Below are positions 35,104 through 44,092 of a DNA stretch of 64,000 nucleotides, piece by piece (the stretch's first letter is position 1; every line of letters starts with the position of its first letter). This DNA is from Orenia marismortui DSM 5156 (lineage in GTDB: Bacteria > Bacillota > Halanaerobiia > Halobacteroidales > Halobacteroidaceae), in assembly GCF_000379025.1 (NCBI RefSeq), contig NZ_KB900617.1:957905-1021904 (forward strand), read 5' to 3'. Made by a program: the position numbers and the translations under genes. The notes below the pieces were generated by a model, which had not been told where the DNA came from, did no database searches, and saw nothing but the letters and a program-made list of their open reading frames with translations.

Positions 35104-35316
35104 AGCTTAGAATGAACTTTAAATATTTCGTTATAGAAAGATAAAGAGACAGTTTCGGAGTTAGGCGTTAGGAGTTAGGCGTTAGGAGCTAGGACATAGA
35201 AAGATCTTACTAACCCCTATAACCTATAACCTATCACCTATCACCTATCACCTAAAAGTGTCGCATTATACCCATTAAGTTTCATTTTATAATTGTCGGG
35301 CTGGATATAAGCTTAA
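35104..35316. repeat. Repeat element with long heptamer-periodic inverted arms
   Basis: The left arm 35157-35205 is seven 7-nt words (GGAGTTA and GGCGTTA alternating, then GGAGCTA, GGACATA). The right arm 35211-35259 is seven complementary-type words (TATAACC twice, TATCACC three times). The shell TTATAGAAAGATAAAG on the left and GTGTCGCATTATA on the right are imperfect inverted repeats, and outer flanks (AAGCTTAGAATGAA and its counterpart near 35281-35313) continue the symmetry. Confidence 0.8.
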
Positions 35317-35370
35317 TATACTGTAAGTCATAGTTTGAGAACAATTGATCAATTTATCTAACAAAAAAGA

Positions 35371-35400
35371 GAAAAAGAAGATGAGAAATCCTCATCTCCT
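35371..35400 (-). terminator. Intrinsic terminator after the beta-barrel gene
   Basis: Stem GAGATGAG/CTCATCTTC with a GATTT-type loop and a long T-rich tail on the minus strand, 14 nt after the stop. Confidence 0.8.
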
Positions 35401-35413
35401 TCGAATATTTAAT

Positions 35414-36631
35414 TTAAAATTCTAGTTTTGTAGTTAAAGCAAATTCAACCCCTTGAGACTTGTTAAATAGACCCATTAAATCTGATACCCCTACATCCGT
35501 TTTCCAACCCCACAGATATAGACCTAATCCTGCTGACCAGTTAAAGTCTTCTCGTAGTGTTGAGTAATTAATTCCTGTTCTTAGCGGTACTGATTTTAAC
35601 CAAGTTAATTCAGTTGCTGCAGAGAATTTATGATCTTTATCACCATCATGATATTTAGTATAGGAATAATCGCTAAAGAATGTTATATCTTCACTATAAT
35701 TCATCTTAGCCCCTAACCTAATTATAGAAGGTAATGTCCATTCTAGATCTTCATCTATTATAGTATCACTATCACCTATCTCTTCAAACTCTTCAGTTAC
35801 TTCATTGTACTTATACTCAACTTTATGAATTTTTTCAGAGGTTAATGACCCAAGATTCATAACACTAAAACCAATACTATATTTATCATTTAACTCTGCA
35901 TAAGCTCCAAAATCTAACGCAGAACCTGATGCTAGTTCATCTTCATCACTATACTTAAGCAAAAAATCTCCATCACTAGTAAGAGCAGGCTCTGTATCTT
36001 CAGAATCATAGTCTACATTCACCTTACCCTTTCCTTCTAAATCAAAGATCATTCCCTCTAATCTATGATAGGTAAATCCAAAATATAGATCTTTCAAATT
36101 CAAGGATTCTTTTAAATCTTCTATACTTTCAACAGAAAAGTTAAGTCCTAAATCCCCATATACTCCACCTGAACCAACTGTATTATCAAAGTTATAATCT
36201 CTTCCAATTTCATTTCCTTTAAGTATTAATTCTGCCAAATCAGAAGAGGATCTAATTAATGCATCTGCTCTAGCTTCAGAGATCATAGCCATTGGTCCAA
36301 TAATTAATTTTAAACCAGCTTGTCCATCTCCTCCTACTAAAAATCCATCCTTTGTCTTATCTAATAGCTCATCTTTTTCACTCTCATCTATATAATCATT
36401 AATCAGCATGTTATTCCAAACATCTAATGACAAGCCCATTTCTAGAGTGAAGGATTTATTATTGGCGTTTACTGCCGCTGGGTTAGCGTATAGAGCATCA
36501 GCACCAGTTACTGTAACAAAATTATCACCTAAGCCTATCATTTTGGCAGAAGAAACAGCAAAAATAGCGGTATTAAAAGTACAAACTACTATAAAACTCA
36601 ACAGCAAAACTAAAAAACTCTTCTTTATCAT
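35414..36631 (-). CDS. Outer-membrane beta-barrel protein
   Basis: A 405-residue protein with signal peptide (about 1-26, cleavage after IFAVSSA region). It opens with AKMIGLGDNFVTVTGADALYANPAA, the pattern of TraF/PorV-like (UPF0164-type) barrels. Alternating amphipathic strands with Tyr/Trp girdles fill the C-terminal half, and the last residue is Phe (TKLEF), the usual barrel-assembly signal. The function may be a porin or a surface-export partner. I prefer the ATG at 36631, 8 nt from AGGAGG, over an in-frame GTG inside that site. It follows the large lipoprotein gene by 17 nt. Confidence 0.82.
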   Translation of the reverse strand: MIKKSFLVLLLSFIVVCTFNTAIFAVSSAKMIGLGDNFVTVTGADALYANPAAVNANNKSFTLEMGLSLDVWNNMLINDYIDESEKDELLDKTKDGFLVGGDGQAGLKLIIGPMAMISEARADALIRSSSDLAELILKGNEIGRDYNFDNTVGSGGVYGDLGLNFSVESIEDLKESLNLKDLYFGFTYHRLEGMIFDLEGKGKVNVDYDSEDTEPALTSDGDFLLKYSDEDELASGSALDFGAYAELNDKYSIGFSVMNLGSLTSEKIHKVEYKYNEVTEEFEEIGDSDTIIDEDLEWTLPSIIRLGAKMNYSEDITFFSDYSYTKYHDGDKDHKFSAATELTWLKSVPLRTGINYSTLREDFNWSAGLGLYLWGWKTDVGVSDLMGLFNKSQGVEFALTTKLEF

Positions 36632-36648
36632 TATCTCCACCTCCTGGT

Positions 36649-38688
36649 CTAATCATTAGATTGATTTACTTTAGTAACTAACTTAACATAAGCTTCTTTA
36701 ATACTTACCATATCTGAAGAATTTAATACTATATCTCCAGCTGGAATAGTATATTTAACACCTACATAAAGATCCTCAGGAATAAATAAATCAGTTTTAC
36801 TAACATCTAATACAATCTCTCTTTTCTCCTGTTCATGACTATCAATACTTAAGCTCTTTAATAGATTATCTGATTGATATAGGCGCTGTAATTGATTATC
36901 TCTTTCTTCTTCAGTTAAACTATCTAAATAGTCGCTTAATTCTTGATCAGTACTATAGCTACTCCAAGCAGGAACACTACCTACATATATCTCTAAATCT
37001 ATAGCTACTGGAGTTTGATTATTAAGTTCTTCAATAATTAATCTAACTTCCTTAGCATTCTCTTGAAAGTCATCTACTACATCTTGCTCTACATTATCAA
37101 TTGAAGCTGGATTAACTTCTTCTATATAATCCTCCTCAACTCTAAAATCAAAGGGAATATCCACATCTACTTTGGCAGTAATTGAAGTTTGAGGATCAAT
37201 AGTAACTATACTATTAGAATCTACTTTTATAAGTCCTTGAACATCAATAGATTCTAAGTTAGAACTTTCTAAATCCTTTAACCAATCTACTAAATCAGAA
37301 TCTGTATGCAGTAAGTTTAAAGAACTATTCTGACTATCAATTTGGCTGATATTATTTTGAGTTATTTCAGCTAATCCCTTTCTAACTTGACTGCCATCAC
37401 TATATTTAGCTACTAAATCAACTCCACTAAAATCAATTTCTAAGCCTGTTAAGCTACCATAATCTATAATTAATTCAGCAATCGCATCATCACTTAAAGA
37501 AAGTTTATTAAGGTCCTCAGGCAATTCATTAATTAGTTCTGTACTTGTTAAATTATACTCGGTCTTAGCAATATCTACTCGAGATAAATCTACTCTTACT
37601 TGAGCAATTTGTGAACTATTAAAACCTCCATCAATTAGTATTGATTCAGAGGTATCATATGTTATATTGCTACCAGAAACCTCAATTTTAGCAGATAATT
37701 CTAATTGATCATTATTAAAAGATACTCCTTGATCAGCCAATGGAACAACTAAGCCATTATCAAGTGAACTATCCTTTAAACCTCCAGCATTTAACTCTGT
37801 AATTGCAAAATTGAGATTGCTACTAGCTGGTGGAAGGATATTTAAAGCTAAACTACCACTGTCAAACGTAAGTGATTCTATCCCACTTTCTGCTGCTGAA
37901 ATAGTTGTAGAAATCTCAGCAGTAGCACTACTTAAATCATAACCAGCAACTTTACTTATCTCCCCTTCAGGTATAGAGAAAGTAAAGTCTAAATTACCAC
38001 TTCCACTACCAGATACATCAGCAGTTAAGTTGATTGTAATATTCTGGGGTAAGTTAACACCACTCAAATCCCAACTCCCCTGCTTACTAGCATTTGCAGG
38101 AATAGCAAAGGTGGTACTTACCCTTTTGCCATTGTTATCTATAAAACTTAAATTTAGAGAATCAATAGTAGCAGCTGTATTATTAGCTACTTCAATGTTC
38201 ATCTTATTAACCGAATTATTACTAAAGACAATACTACTAAATTCATCAAAATTCAAAGAAAAGCCAGGAATGCTCAAGCCAGTAGTTGAGACTAAAGTAG
38301 CATTAGTAGATTGATTAATATCCTGAATAACATTATTACTACTATCAGTAGTATCTCCTATGGTGATTAAAGGCAAATTTATATTTTTATTAATCTGAGG
38401 TAAATCGACTGTTGTTAACTCTTCTCCAATATTAACTGTATCAACTTCTTTAGATTTAACAAATTTAACTCTTGAATCTAATGAACCTTCAGGTGCTAAC
38501 TGTATTTCTTCACCAATACTAGTTTCATCTAATAACTCTTCTAAAGTCTTACTCTCATCTTTAGCTAAAGGAACCTTATAAGCTACATCCCAAGCAGGCC
38601 CAAAAGAGTCATAAGAGTTTTTACTACATCCTAACAATAAGAAACTTGTTAATATAAGCATTGAAAATAGAACTATAATTTTTTTCAT
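36649..38688 (-). CDS. Large lipoprotein of unknown function
   Basis: A 679-residue lipoprotein with lipobox LLLGCSKN (lipidated Cys21). The rest is Ser/Asn/Asp-rich, predicted beta, with repeated patterns such as a leucine-rich beta segment followed by Gly/Ser turns; I recognise no named domain. Such proteins are often surface adhesins or barrel-associated lipoproteins. I chose the ATG at 38688, 9 nt after AAGGGGTG, because the longer frame to 38751 adds 21 residues that spoil the signal peptide and run into a repeat element. It is cotranscribed with the beta-barrel gene. Confidence 0.8.
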   Translation of the reverse strand: MKKIIVLFSMLILTSFLLLGCSKNSYDSFGPAWDVAYKVPLAKDESKTLEELLDETSIGEEIQLAPEGSLDSRVKFVKSKEVDTVNIGEELTTVDLPQINKNINLPLITIGDTTDSSNNVIQDINQSTNATLVSTTGLSIPGFSLNFDEFSSIVFSNNSVNKMNIEVANNTAATIDSLNLSFIDNNGKRVSTTFAIPANASKQGSWDLSGVNLPQNITINLTADVSGSGSGNLDFTFSIPEGEISKVAGYDLSSATAEISTTISAAESGIESLTFDSGSLALNILPPASSNLNFAITELNAGGLKDSSLDNGLVVPLADQGVSFNNDQLELSAKIEVSGSNITYDTSESILIDGGFNSSQIAQVRVDLSRVDIAKTEYNLTSTELINELPEDLNKLSLSDDAIAELIIDYGSLTGLEIDFSGVDLVAKYSDGSQVRKGLAEITQNNISQIDSQNSSLNLLHTDSDLVDWLKDLESSNLESIDVQGLIKVDSNSIVTIDPQTSITAKVDVDIPFDFRVEEDYIEEVNPASIDNVEQDVVDDFQENAKEVRLIIEELNNQTPVAIDLEIYVGSVPAWSSYSTDQELSDYLDSLTEEERDNQLQRLYQSDNLLKSLSIDSHEQEKREIVLDVSKTDLFIPEDLYVGVKYTIPAGDIVLNSSDMVSIKEAYVKLVTKVNQSND

Positions 38689-38728
38689 CTTTAATTTCAC
38701 CCCTTTAATGATAAATTTTATTAATGAT

Positions 38729-39017
38729 ATATATACCGATAAAGATTTCATATTATAAATTATTAAGTTGATTTAAAAGGTTCTTCCACAAGTTTTGTGA
38801 AAGTGATTTTTAAAAGCTTATTTTTACCACGCCCCGAAGATGTTTTTCTGAGGAAGTACTCTTGGGGTGCGAATGAACACTAATTAGCACTAATAAAAGA
38901 TTTAAATCATTAAAAAATTTTCAATATTAGCTATTATCTTTAATGCTCTTATTCGTGTATATTCGTGACCATTCGTGGTTAAAGGAATTTAAATTCCTTT
39001 TCATGTTCTATATATAG
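38729..39017. repeat. MITE-like element, copy 2 (inverted) with nested repeats
   Basis: Its left end (TATACCGATAAAGATTTCAT) matches the complement of the right end of the element at 31681, and its right end (CATGTTCTATATA) matches the complement of that element's left end. Inside, 38825-38983 is a 10-nt-periodic unit (TTACCAC, GAATGAACACTAATTAGCAC, and ATTCGTGTATATTCGTGACC near 38950) interrupted by the small hairpin repeat. It covers the upstream region of the large lipoprotein gene. Confidence 0.7.
38831..38870. repeat. Small hairpin repeat inserted in left arm
   Basis: Forty nt lie exactly between TTACCAC and GAATGAACAC, which are contiguous in the related unit at 59374. Its complement aligns with the insert at 57511 (CCCAAGAGTACTTCCTC against CCCAAGACTACTTCCTC). 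The outer stem is CCCC/GGGG here and GCCC/GGGC there. Confidence 0.75.
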
Positions 39018-39064
39018 AATAATAAAACATCTTATAAATCAATCACAAAATACAATTTTATAAT

Positions 39065-39595
39065 TTAGTGTAAAGTTCCTTCTCTATGTACTACATCATA
39101 AGCAAAAAGAGCATATCCTATCTCTGATACCTTCATTCCTTCTTCTTGAGCTAAGCTTCTTACAATTTTAATAATTGATATGTAATCCTCAGCTTTAAAA
39201 CTTTCCTTCTCCTTTTTAAAATAGCCCATATGATGTAATGTAGCCCAAACTCTAGTATCAATCACACAATGTCTTACATCATCTAAGCTAGTTATAATAG
39301 CCGATGCAGTAGGTGTCCCTACTCCCTTCAAACTACTTAATAAAGCAATTTTAGAAAAGTCATCATCAATGTTATAAGCTATCTCTGTTACCTTTTCAAC
39401 TCTATTTTTAGGATTTTTCTTAACATGATAAGAGCTTCGAGTAGAATTAAGATGAGCCAATTCATATAATTCGTCCTTAGTTAAATAACCTTTTTGATGA
39501 TATTTATCACCAATAACTTTTAACTTCTCTGGATATAAACCAGAAGTATCGGGATAGATTTCTAAATATTTTGAAAAATCTATTTTTAGCGACAC
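39065..39595 (-). CDS. HhH-GPD-like DNA glycosylase fold protein
   Basis: A 176-residue protein with a helix-hairpin-helix segment LLSSLKGVGTPTASAII near residues 80-96 followed by the HhH-GPD aspartate region HCVIDTRVW near 103-111. It lacks the iron-sulfur cysteines of endonuclease III, and the lysine that EndoIII has in GxGRKTA is a proline here, so if it is a glycosylase it would be monofunctional. The substrate is unknown. A GTG at 39595, 7 nt after AAGGAGA, is the better start; the frame extends six codons further. Stand-alone gene. Confidence 0.65.
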   Translation of the reverse strand: MSLKIDFSKYLEIYPDTSGLYPEKLKVIGDKYHQKGYLTKDELYELAHLNSTRSSYHVKKNPKNRVEKVTEIAYNIDDDFSKIALLSSLKGVGTPTASAIITSLDDVRHCVIDTRVWATLHHMGYFKKEKESFKAEDYISIIKIVRSLAQEEGMKVSEIGYALFAYDVVHREGTLH

Positions 39596-39717
39596 TATCT
39601 TATCTCCTTTCATTATTGTCTATTAGTTAATTACTGTTTTAGTCTAATAAATATAATCTTTGTTTTATAACTATACAGTTCTACAAATCAAACAATAAAC
39701 CTTCTAATAATAAAAAA

Positions 39718-39753
39718 ATAACAGAGAAATCGACAAAATACGACTTCTCTGTT
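39718..39753 (-). terminator. Intrinsic terminator of the SpoIID-like gene
   Basis: A 13-bp stem with one mismatch (AACAGAGAAATCG against CGACTTCTCTGTT) followed by TTATTTTTTTA on the minus strand. Confidence 0.85.
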
Positions 39754-39775
39754 TGAATAATATCTCTTTTCTATT

Positions 39776-41839
39776 TTAATATCTATCCTCAATTTTAATA
39801 TCTGTATAGAAATGATTCAATATATCTTTATATTTAGAACCCATATCAGCCATAGCTGCTACAGCTACTTGATCCATACCAACACTATGTCCCCAACCAC
39901 TACCATAGAATAAGAAGCTGCTTAATCTACCATTCTCATATTGTGGTTGTATCCAAAATCGATTACTTCTTAAACCTCCAAATTTAGAACGCAAATTATA
40001 AGTGAATTCTTTTTCCTCATTTTCACCTATAACTAATAATGATCTAACACTACCTGACTCTCCTCTTTGTGTAGGCAGAACTTCTTTAATATTTTTTATT
40101 CCTAAGCTACTTTCTAAATATTCTATTGATAAGCTACGCTGCCAACGATAATGACTCGCTTTAGTAAATTCTAAATTATTAGAATAAGAAGTTGGAGTAT
40201 CTCTTAGCCATTCTTTTAAATCAGCTGGACTTAAAGGAAACTTAGAATCTTTAATTTCTGTAGACACTCCCCTTAAATAACCAACTTTAAACTTCCATAC
40301 ATCCTCACTATTCTCTGTATGTCCTCCTGAATTGGCGCTATAAACAGCATTGATCGGCTTCCCATTATAACTCATTACTTCTCCAGCAGTATCTAATACA
40401 GCTTGATTAGAACGAGGATATTCACGACCAATACCTCTATAGGCTGCACAATGAACATCAGAACATAGATCATAACCATCATCACTGTGCTTATTTAAGT
40501 TAGCTAAAGTATAACTTCTAGCTGCTACCGCTTGAACTTTTAAGGATTCTATTGGCCAAGATGGAGACATCTCTGAAGGAATAACTCCCATAAGATACTC
40601 TTCCATATGAACTAAATTGACCACAGTAATACCCTGCTTTCTTGGAATTAATTCAAGACTCCCTCGATATTGTCTATCTTCAATTCCCCCCCAATAATAC
40701 CCACGACCATAAATTATATTATGGACTAATACTGGAGCATAGTTATTTGGAATTACCTGAACTGCATTACTAAATTCTATCTTCTTTTCGCCAATTTCTA
40801 GATAGTACCTTCCCTCTTCAAAAACCGCTTTGAGCAAATCAGATTTCTTAGCTTCTAAAATCACCTTATCTTCTTCTTTAACCTTAAAATCACTTCCAAC
40901 TCTAAAATAAACCTCTGCTTCATTATCTAAAATTCCTATTCTTAATTCTCTACCTGGATCCTTAATAGCTTCAACCTCTTCAAAAGTAACACTATCTGGA
41001 ATCTCCCTTTTCCTCTCTTCTGGCAAGGTCAACTCTTTATCTTCAAAGTAATCTGGATGAGATAGCTTTAACTCCGCTAACTTATTAGCTATTACTCTAT
41101 CCTCTTTGTTCTCTTTATTTGCTCTCTTTAAATAGACTATTGCAGACTTGCTTTGGTCTAATTCTAAATAAGCTAGGGCAATCTTTCTATTTACCCCCTT
41201 CAAGCTACCATCAATCTTTAAAGCCTTTAAATAATAATCAATTGCCTCTTTATAAACTCCTTGATTATATTTAACTTCCCCTAATTGATAATAGCCTAGA
41301 GCAAAGTTATTATCTGCTAGAGCTAATCTAATATATTCTTCAGCTTGTTCATAGTTAGACCTTTTGTTAGCTATTAAGCTCAAATAATAATTTACATCCC
41401 TTAGAATATAGTCCTCTTCTAATTCTGAATCTTTTAATATCTTTAATTCTCTTTCTGAATTATCAAGCTGATCTAAATTATAATAGGCCATAGCTAAATC
41501 AAGTCTTAATTGTGATGAATTCTCATCTTTTAATAATTGCTCATATTCTTTAGCTGCATCTTTATATTTTCCTAAACTTTCATAAACTGCTGCCAAATTC
41601 TTTCTCGCCACTTTACTATTCTCATAAGACAATAATTTTCGATACTTATTTATACTAGCTTCATACTTTCCTTCATAATACAATACATTCGCTTCTGATA
41701 AGAGCTGATCTCTATTATAATCTACACTTTGATTATTATGATTATAATATGCAAAAATCCCTGAACTAATAAATGATAATAATATGATTACAACTGCCAA
41801 TATAGCTACTTTTTGCTCTTTAATTATTCTTTTTAACAT
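39776..41839 (-). CDS. SpoIID/LytB-domain protein with TPR repeats
   Basis: A 687-residue membrane-anchored protein. One TM helix lies at about 10-30; TPR repeats fill 38-250 (YYEGKYEASINKYRKLL, YKDAAKEYEQLL and so on). A linker carries a SH3-like or SPOR-like stretch. The SpoIID domain is at about 365-680, with IPSEMSPSWPIESLKVQAVAARSY and GWGHSVGMDQ near the end. SpoIID-type enzymes trim stem-less glycan strands in sporulation; LytB forms stimulate amidases. The TPR part suggests a scaffold for cell-wall remodelling. Stand-alone gene ahead of galU. Confidence 0.88.
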   Translation of the reverse strand: MLKRIIKEQKVAILAVVIILLSFISSGIFAYYNHNNQSVDYNRDQLLSEANVLYYEGKYEASINKYRKLLSYENSKVARKNLAAVYESLGKYKDAAKEYEQLLKDENSSQLRLDLAMAYYNLDQLDNSERELKILKDSELEEDYILRDVNYYLSLIANKRSNYEQAEEYIRLALADNNFALGYYQLGEVKYNQGVYKEAIDYYLKALKIDGSLKGVNRKIALAYLELDQSKSAIVYLKRANKENKEDRVIANKLAELKLSHPDYFEDKELTLPEERKREIPDSVTFEEVEAIKDPGRELRIGILDNEAEVYFRVGSDFKVKEEDKVILEAKKSDLLKAVFEEGRYYLEIGEKKIEFSNAVQVIPNNYAPVLVHNIIYGRGYYWGGIEDRQYRGSLELIPRKQGITVVNLVHMEEYLMGVIPSEMSPSWPIESLKVQAVAARSYTLANLNKHSDDGYDLCSDVHCAAYRGIGREYPRSNQAVLDTAGEVMSYNGKPINAVYSANSGGHTENSEDVWKFKVGYLRGVSTEIKDSKFPLSPADLKEWLRDTPTSYSNNLEFTKASHYRWQRSLSIEYLESSLGIKNIKEVLPTQRGESGSVRSLLVIGENEEKEFTYNLRSKFGGLRSNRFWIQPQYENGRLSSFLFYGSGWGHSVGMDQVAVAAMADMGSKYKDILNHFYTDIKIEDRY

Positions 41840-41962
41840 CTCTTCACACCTTCCATTTTAATTCTATTCTATAGGTGTTAATTCTATTATAACGTGCCTA
41901 AAATGGCTTAACAACAATTAATTATTGGTAGCTTAGCAAGTTTTTTTAATAGTTGAAAATCA

Positions 41963-41992
41963 AAAAGCTTCCAGTTTTAACTGGAAGCTTTT
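41963..41992. terminator. Intrinsic terminator of galU
   Basis: A perfect stem AAAAGCTTCCAG/CTGGAAGCTTTT lies 10 nt past the stop, with T-run on the minus strand and also on the plus strand. Confidence 0.9.
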
Positions 41993-42001
41993 AATATATA
42001 G

Positions 42002-42877
42002 TTATAAACTTTGATTTTTTATAAGTTTTTGTAGATAAGTTTTAAAATCACCTTTAATATCTTCTCTATCTAAAGCAAATTCTATAGTAGCCTCTAAAAA
42101 TCCTAATTTATTACCGATATCATATCTCTTACCAGTAAATATTTGTGCATAAACCTCTTCTGTGCCCATAAGTCTCTGTAAAGCATCAGTCAGTTGAATT
42201 TCGTTACCCTTGCCGCGTGGAGTATTTTCTAATATTTCAAAGATTTCAGGAGTAATAATATAACGACCTAAAATTGCTATATTAGAAGGAGCATCTGCTA
42301 AGTTAGGCTTTTCAATTAACTCTTTAACCCTATATAAATCACCATATTGAATAGAATAATCTACAATCCCATACTTATGTACCAGATTGTCTGGAACCTC
42401 TTGAACACCAATTACCGTAGCTTCTTTCTCCTCAAAAACTTCTATTAATTGTTTAGTTACAGGCTTTTTAGCCTTAACTATATCATCACCTAATAAAACT
42501 GCAAAAGGCTCATCACCAATAAAGGTTTTAGCACATAAAATCGCATGTCCCAACCCCTTAGCCTCTTTCTGCCTTACATAATGAACATTAATCAAATCAG
42601 AAATATCCCTCACAGTCTCTAATAACTCTTTTTTCCCTTTTTTCTCTAAGGCTATTTCTAATTCTAAATGCTTGTCAAAATGATCTTCAATGGCTCTTTT
42701 ATGACGACCTGTGACAATAATTAAATCCTCAATGCCTGATTCTACAGCTTCTTCAACAATGTATTGTATTGTCGGCTTATCAACTATTGGTAACATCTCT
42801 TTTGGTTGTGCTTTAGTTGCTGGTAAAAATCTAGTTCCTAATCCTGCTGCAGGTATTACTGCCTTTTTCACCTTCAT
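42002..42877 (-). CDS. galU: UTP-glucose-1-phosphate uridylyltransferase
   Basis: A 291-residue nucleotidyltransferase that makes UDP-glucose. Landmarks are [21 protein letters not shown] near residues 10-30, the IEKPN motif near 189, and [10 protein letters not shown] near 205. It supplies UDP-glucose for the ugd enzymes and the epimerase at 43020. It is the last gene of the polysaccharide locus and ends at a strong terminator. Confidence 0.96.
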   Translation of the reverse strand: MKVKKAVIPAAGLGTRFLPATKAQPKEMLPIVDKPTIQYIVEEAVESGIEDLIIVTGRHKRAIEDHFDKHLELEIALEKKGKKELLETVRDISDLINVHYVRQKEAKGLGHAILCAKTFIGDEPFAVLLGDDIVKAKKPVTKQLIEVFEEKEATVIGVQEVPDNLVHKYGIVDYSIQYGDLYRVKELIEKPNLADAPSNIAILGRYIITPEIFEILENTPRGKGNEIQLTDALQRLMGTEEVYAQIFTGKRYDIGNKLGFLEATIEFALDREDIKGDFKTYLQKLIKNQSL

Positions 42878-43019
42878 AAAATCACTCCTTATTTATATAC
42901 TTATAGACTATCTATAATTTTCTATAGTATCAAGCAAAATACCTTCTATTTTCTAAAAATGAGTAATACTAATGAAAGTTTGTATAGTTTAATTAATAGC
43001 TAGCATTCATAAAATAATT

Positions 43020-43976
43020 TCACTTTCTACTAACAGCTATCTCTACTTTAGCCTGATATAGACTTTGGTAATAGGCAAAGATTTCTTCTAGCCCTTCTGA
43101 TAAGCCATAATTAGGAGTCCAACCTAATACCTCTTTAGCCTTTTTATTTGATAAATAATTATATTTGATATCCCCTAATTTAGCACTCTTATAAATAGGG
43201 TTTAAATCAACAGCTAGGATAGATTTCATCATCATTATCAATTGATTAAGTGATGTTTGATGGTTACAACTAATATTAATAGCCTCATTATCTCCTTTTT
43301 CTAAAGCTATTATATTAGCTCTTACAATATCATCAACATAAATAAAATCTCTAGTCTGTTTTCCATCACCATAAATAATTGGCCTTTCTCCTGATAAAAA
43401 CTTATCTATAAAAATAGAAATAACTCCACCTTCACTTGCAAAACCTTGGCGAATTCCATAAACATTAGAGTACCTCAAAATAGTATAATTTAAGCCATAT
43501 AGTTGACTGAATACTTTAATATAATGTTCAGGGGTATGTTTAGAAATCCCATAATAAGAAATTGGGTTAATTGGATGTTCTTCATCTACCCCTAAGTATT
43601 GGGGTTGTCCATAAACAGCTGCTGTAGATGCATAAATAATTTTCTTTACATTATATTTACAACAATATTCTAATAAATTGGTTGTACCTATAATATTGAC
43701 ATTTCCATCAAAACTTGGATCTTTAATAGATTGCTGTACATCTATCTGAGCTGCTTGATGTATGACATAATCAATATTATATTTTTTAAATATCTCACTT
43801 AAATCCTCTCTAATATCTAACTTATAGAACTTTGCTAATGGATTTAAGTATTCTAATCTTCCTGTTGATAAATTATCTACTACAATAACTTTATCCCCTC
43901 TTGCAATTAACTTATCAACAATATGGGAACCGATAAATCCAGCTCCTCCCGTTACTAATACTGTTCTTTTAGCCAT
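43020..43976 (-). CDS. NAD-dependent sugar epimerase, UDP-glucose 4-epimerase-like
   Basis: A 318-residue extended SDR. The NAD loop GGAGFIGSH is at 10-18, the catalytic YGISK near 144-148, and RYSNVYG near 168-174. It resembles short bacterial GalE-type enzymes; some relatives act on UDP-GlcNAc or UDP-glucuronate. It would interconvert glucose and galactose type sugars for the polysaccharide. It lies 142 nt upstream of galU. Confidence 0.85.
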   Translation of the reverse strand: MAKRTVLVTGGAGFIGSHIVDKLIARGDKVIVVDNLSTGRLEYLNPLAKFYKLDIREDLSEIFKKYNIDYVIHQAAQIDVQQSIKDPSFDGNVNIIGTTNLLEYCCKYNVKKIIYASTAAVYGQPQYLGVDEEHPINPISYYGISKHTPEHYIKVFSQLYGLNYTILRYSNVYGIRQGFASEGGVISIFIDKFLSGERPIIYGDGKQTRDFIYVDDIVRANIIALEKGDNEAINISCNHQTSLNQLIMMMKSILAVDLNPIYKSAKLGDIKYNYLSNKKAKEVLGWTPNYGLSEGLEEIFAYYQSLYQAKVEIAVSRK

Positions 43977-44092
43977 AGACTACCTCTCCTTTTATCATAA
44001 CATAAAAGTAAGATTAATTTAAAACTTAATATTATATATATAAACTAATATAAACTAATTATATTATTTAAATACTTTTATAGAAAACCCTT

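Noticed and set aside
38689..38751. Longer N-terminus for the large lipoprotein
   Set aside because: The extra 21 residues precede a perfect lipoprotein signal with its own ribosome site and extend into repeat DNA.
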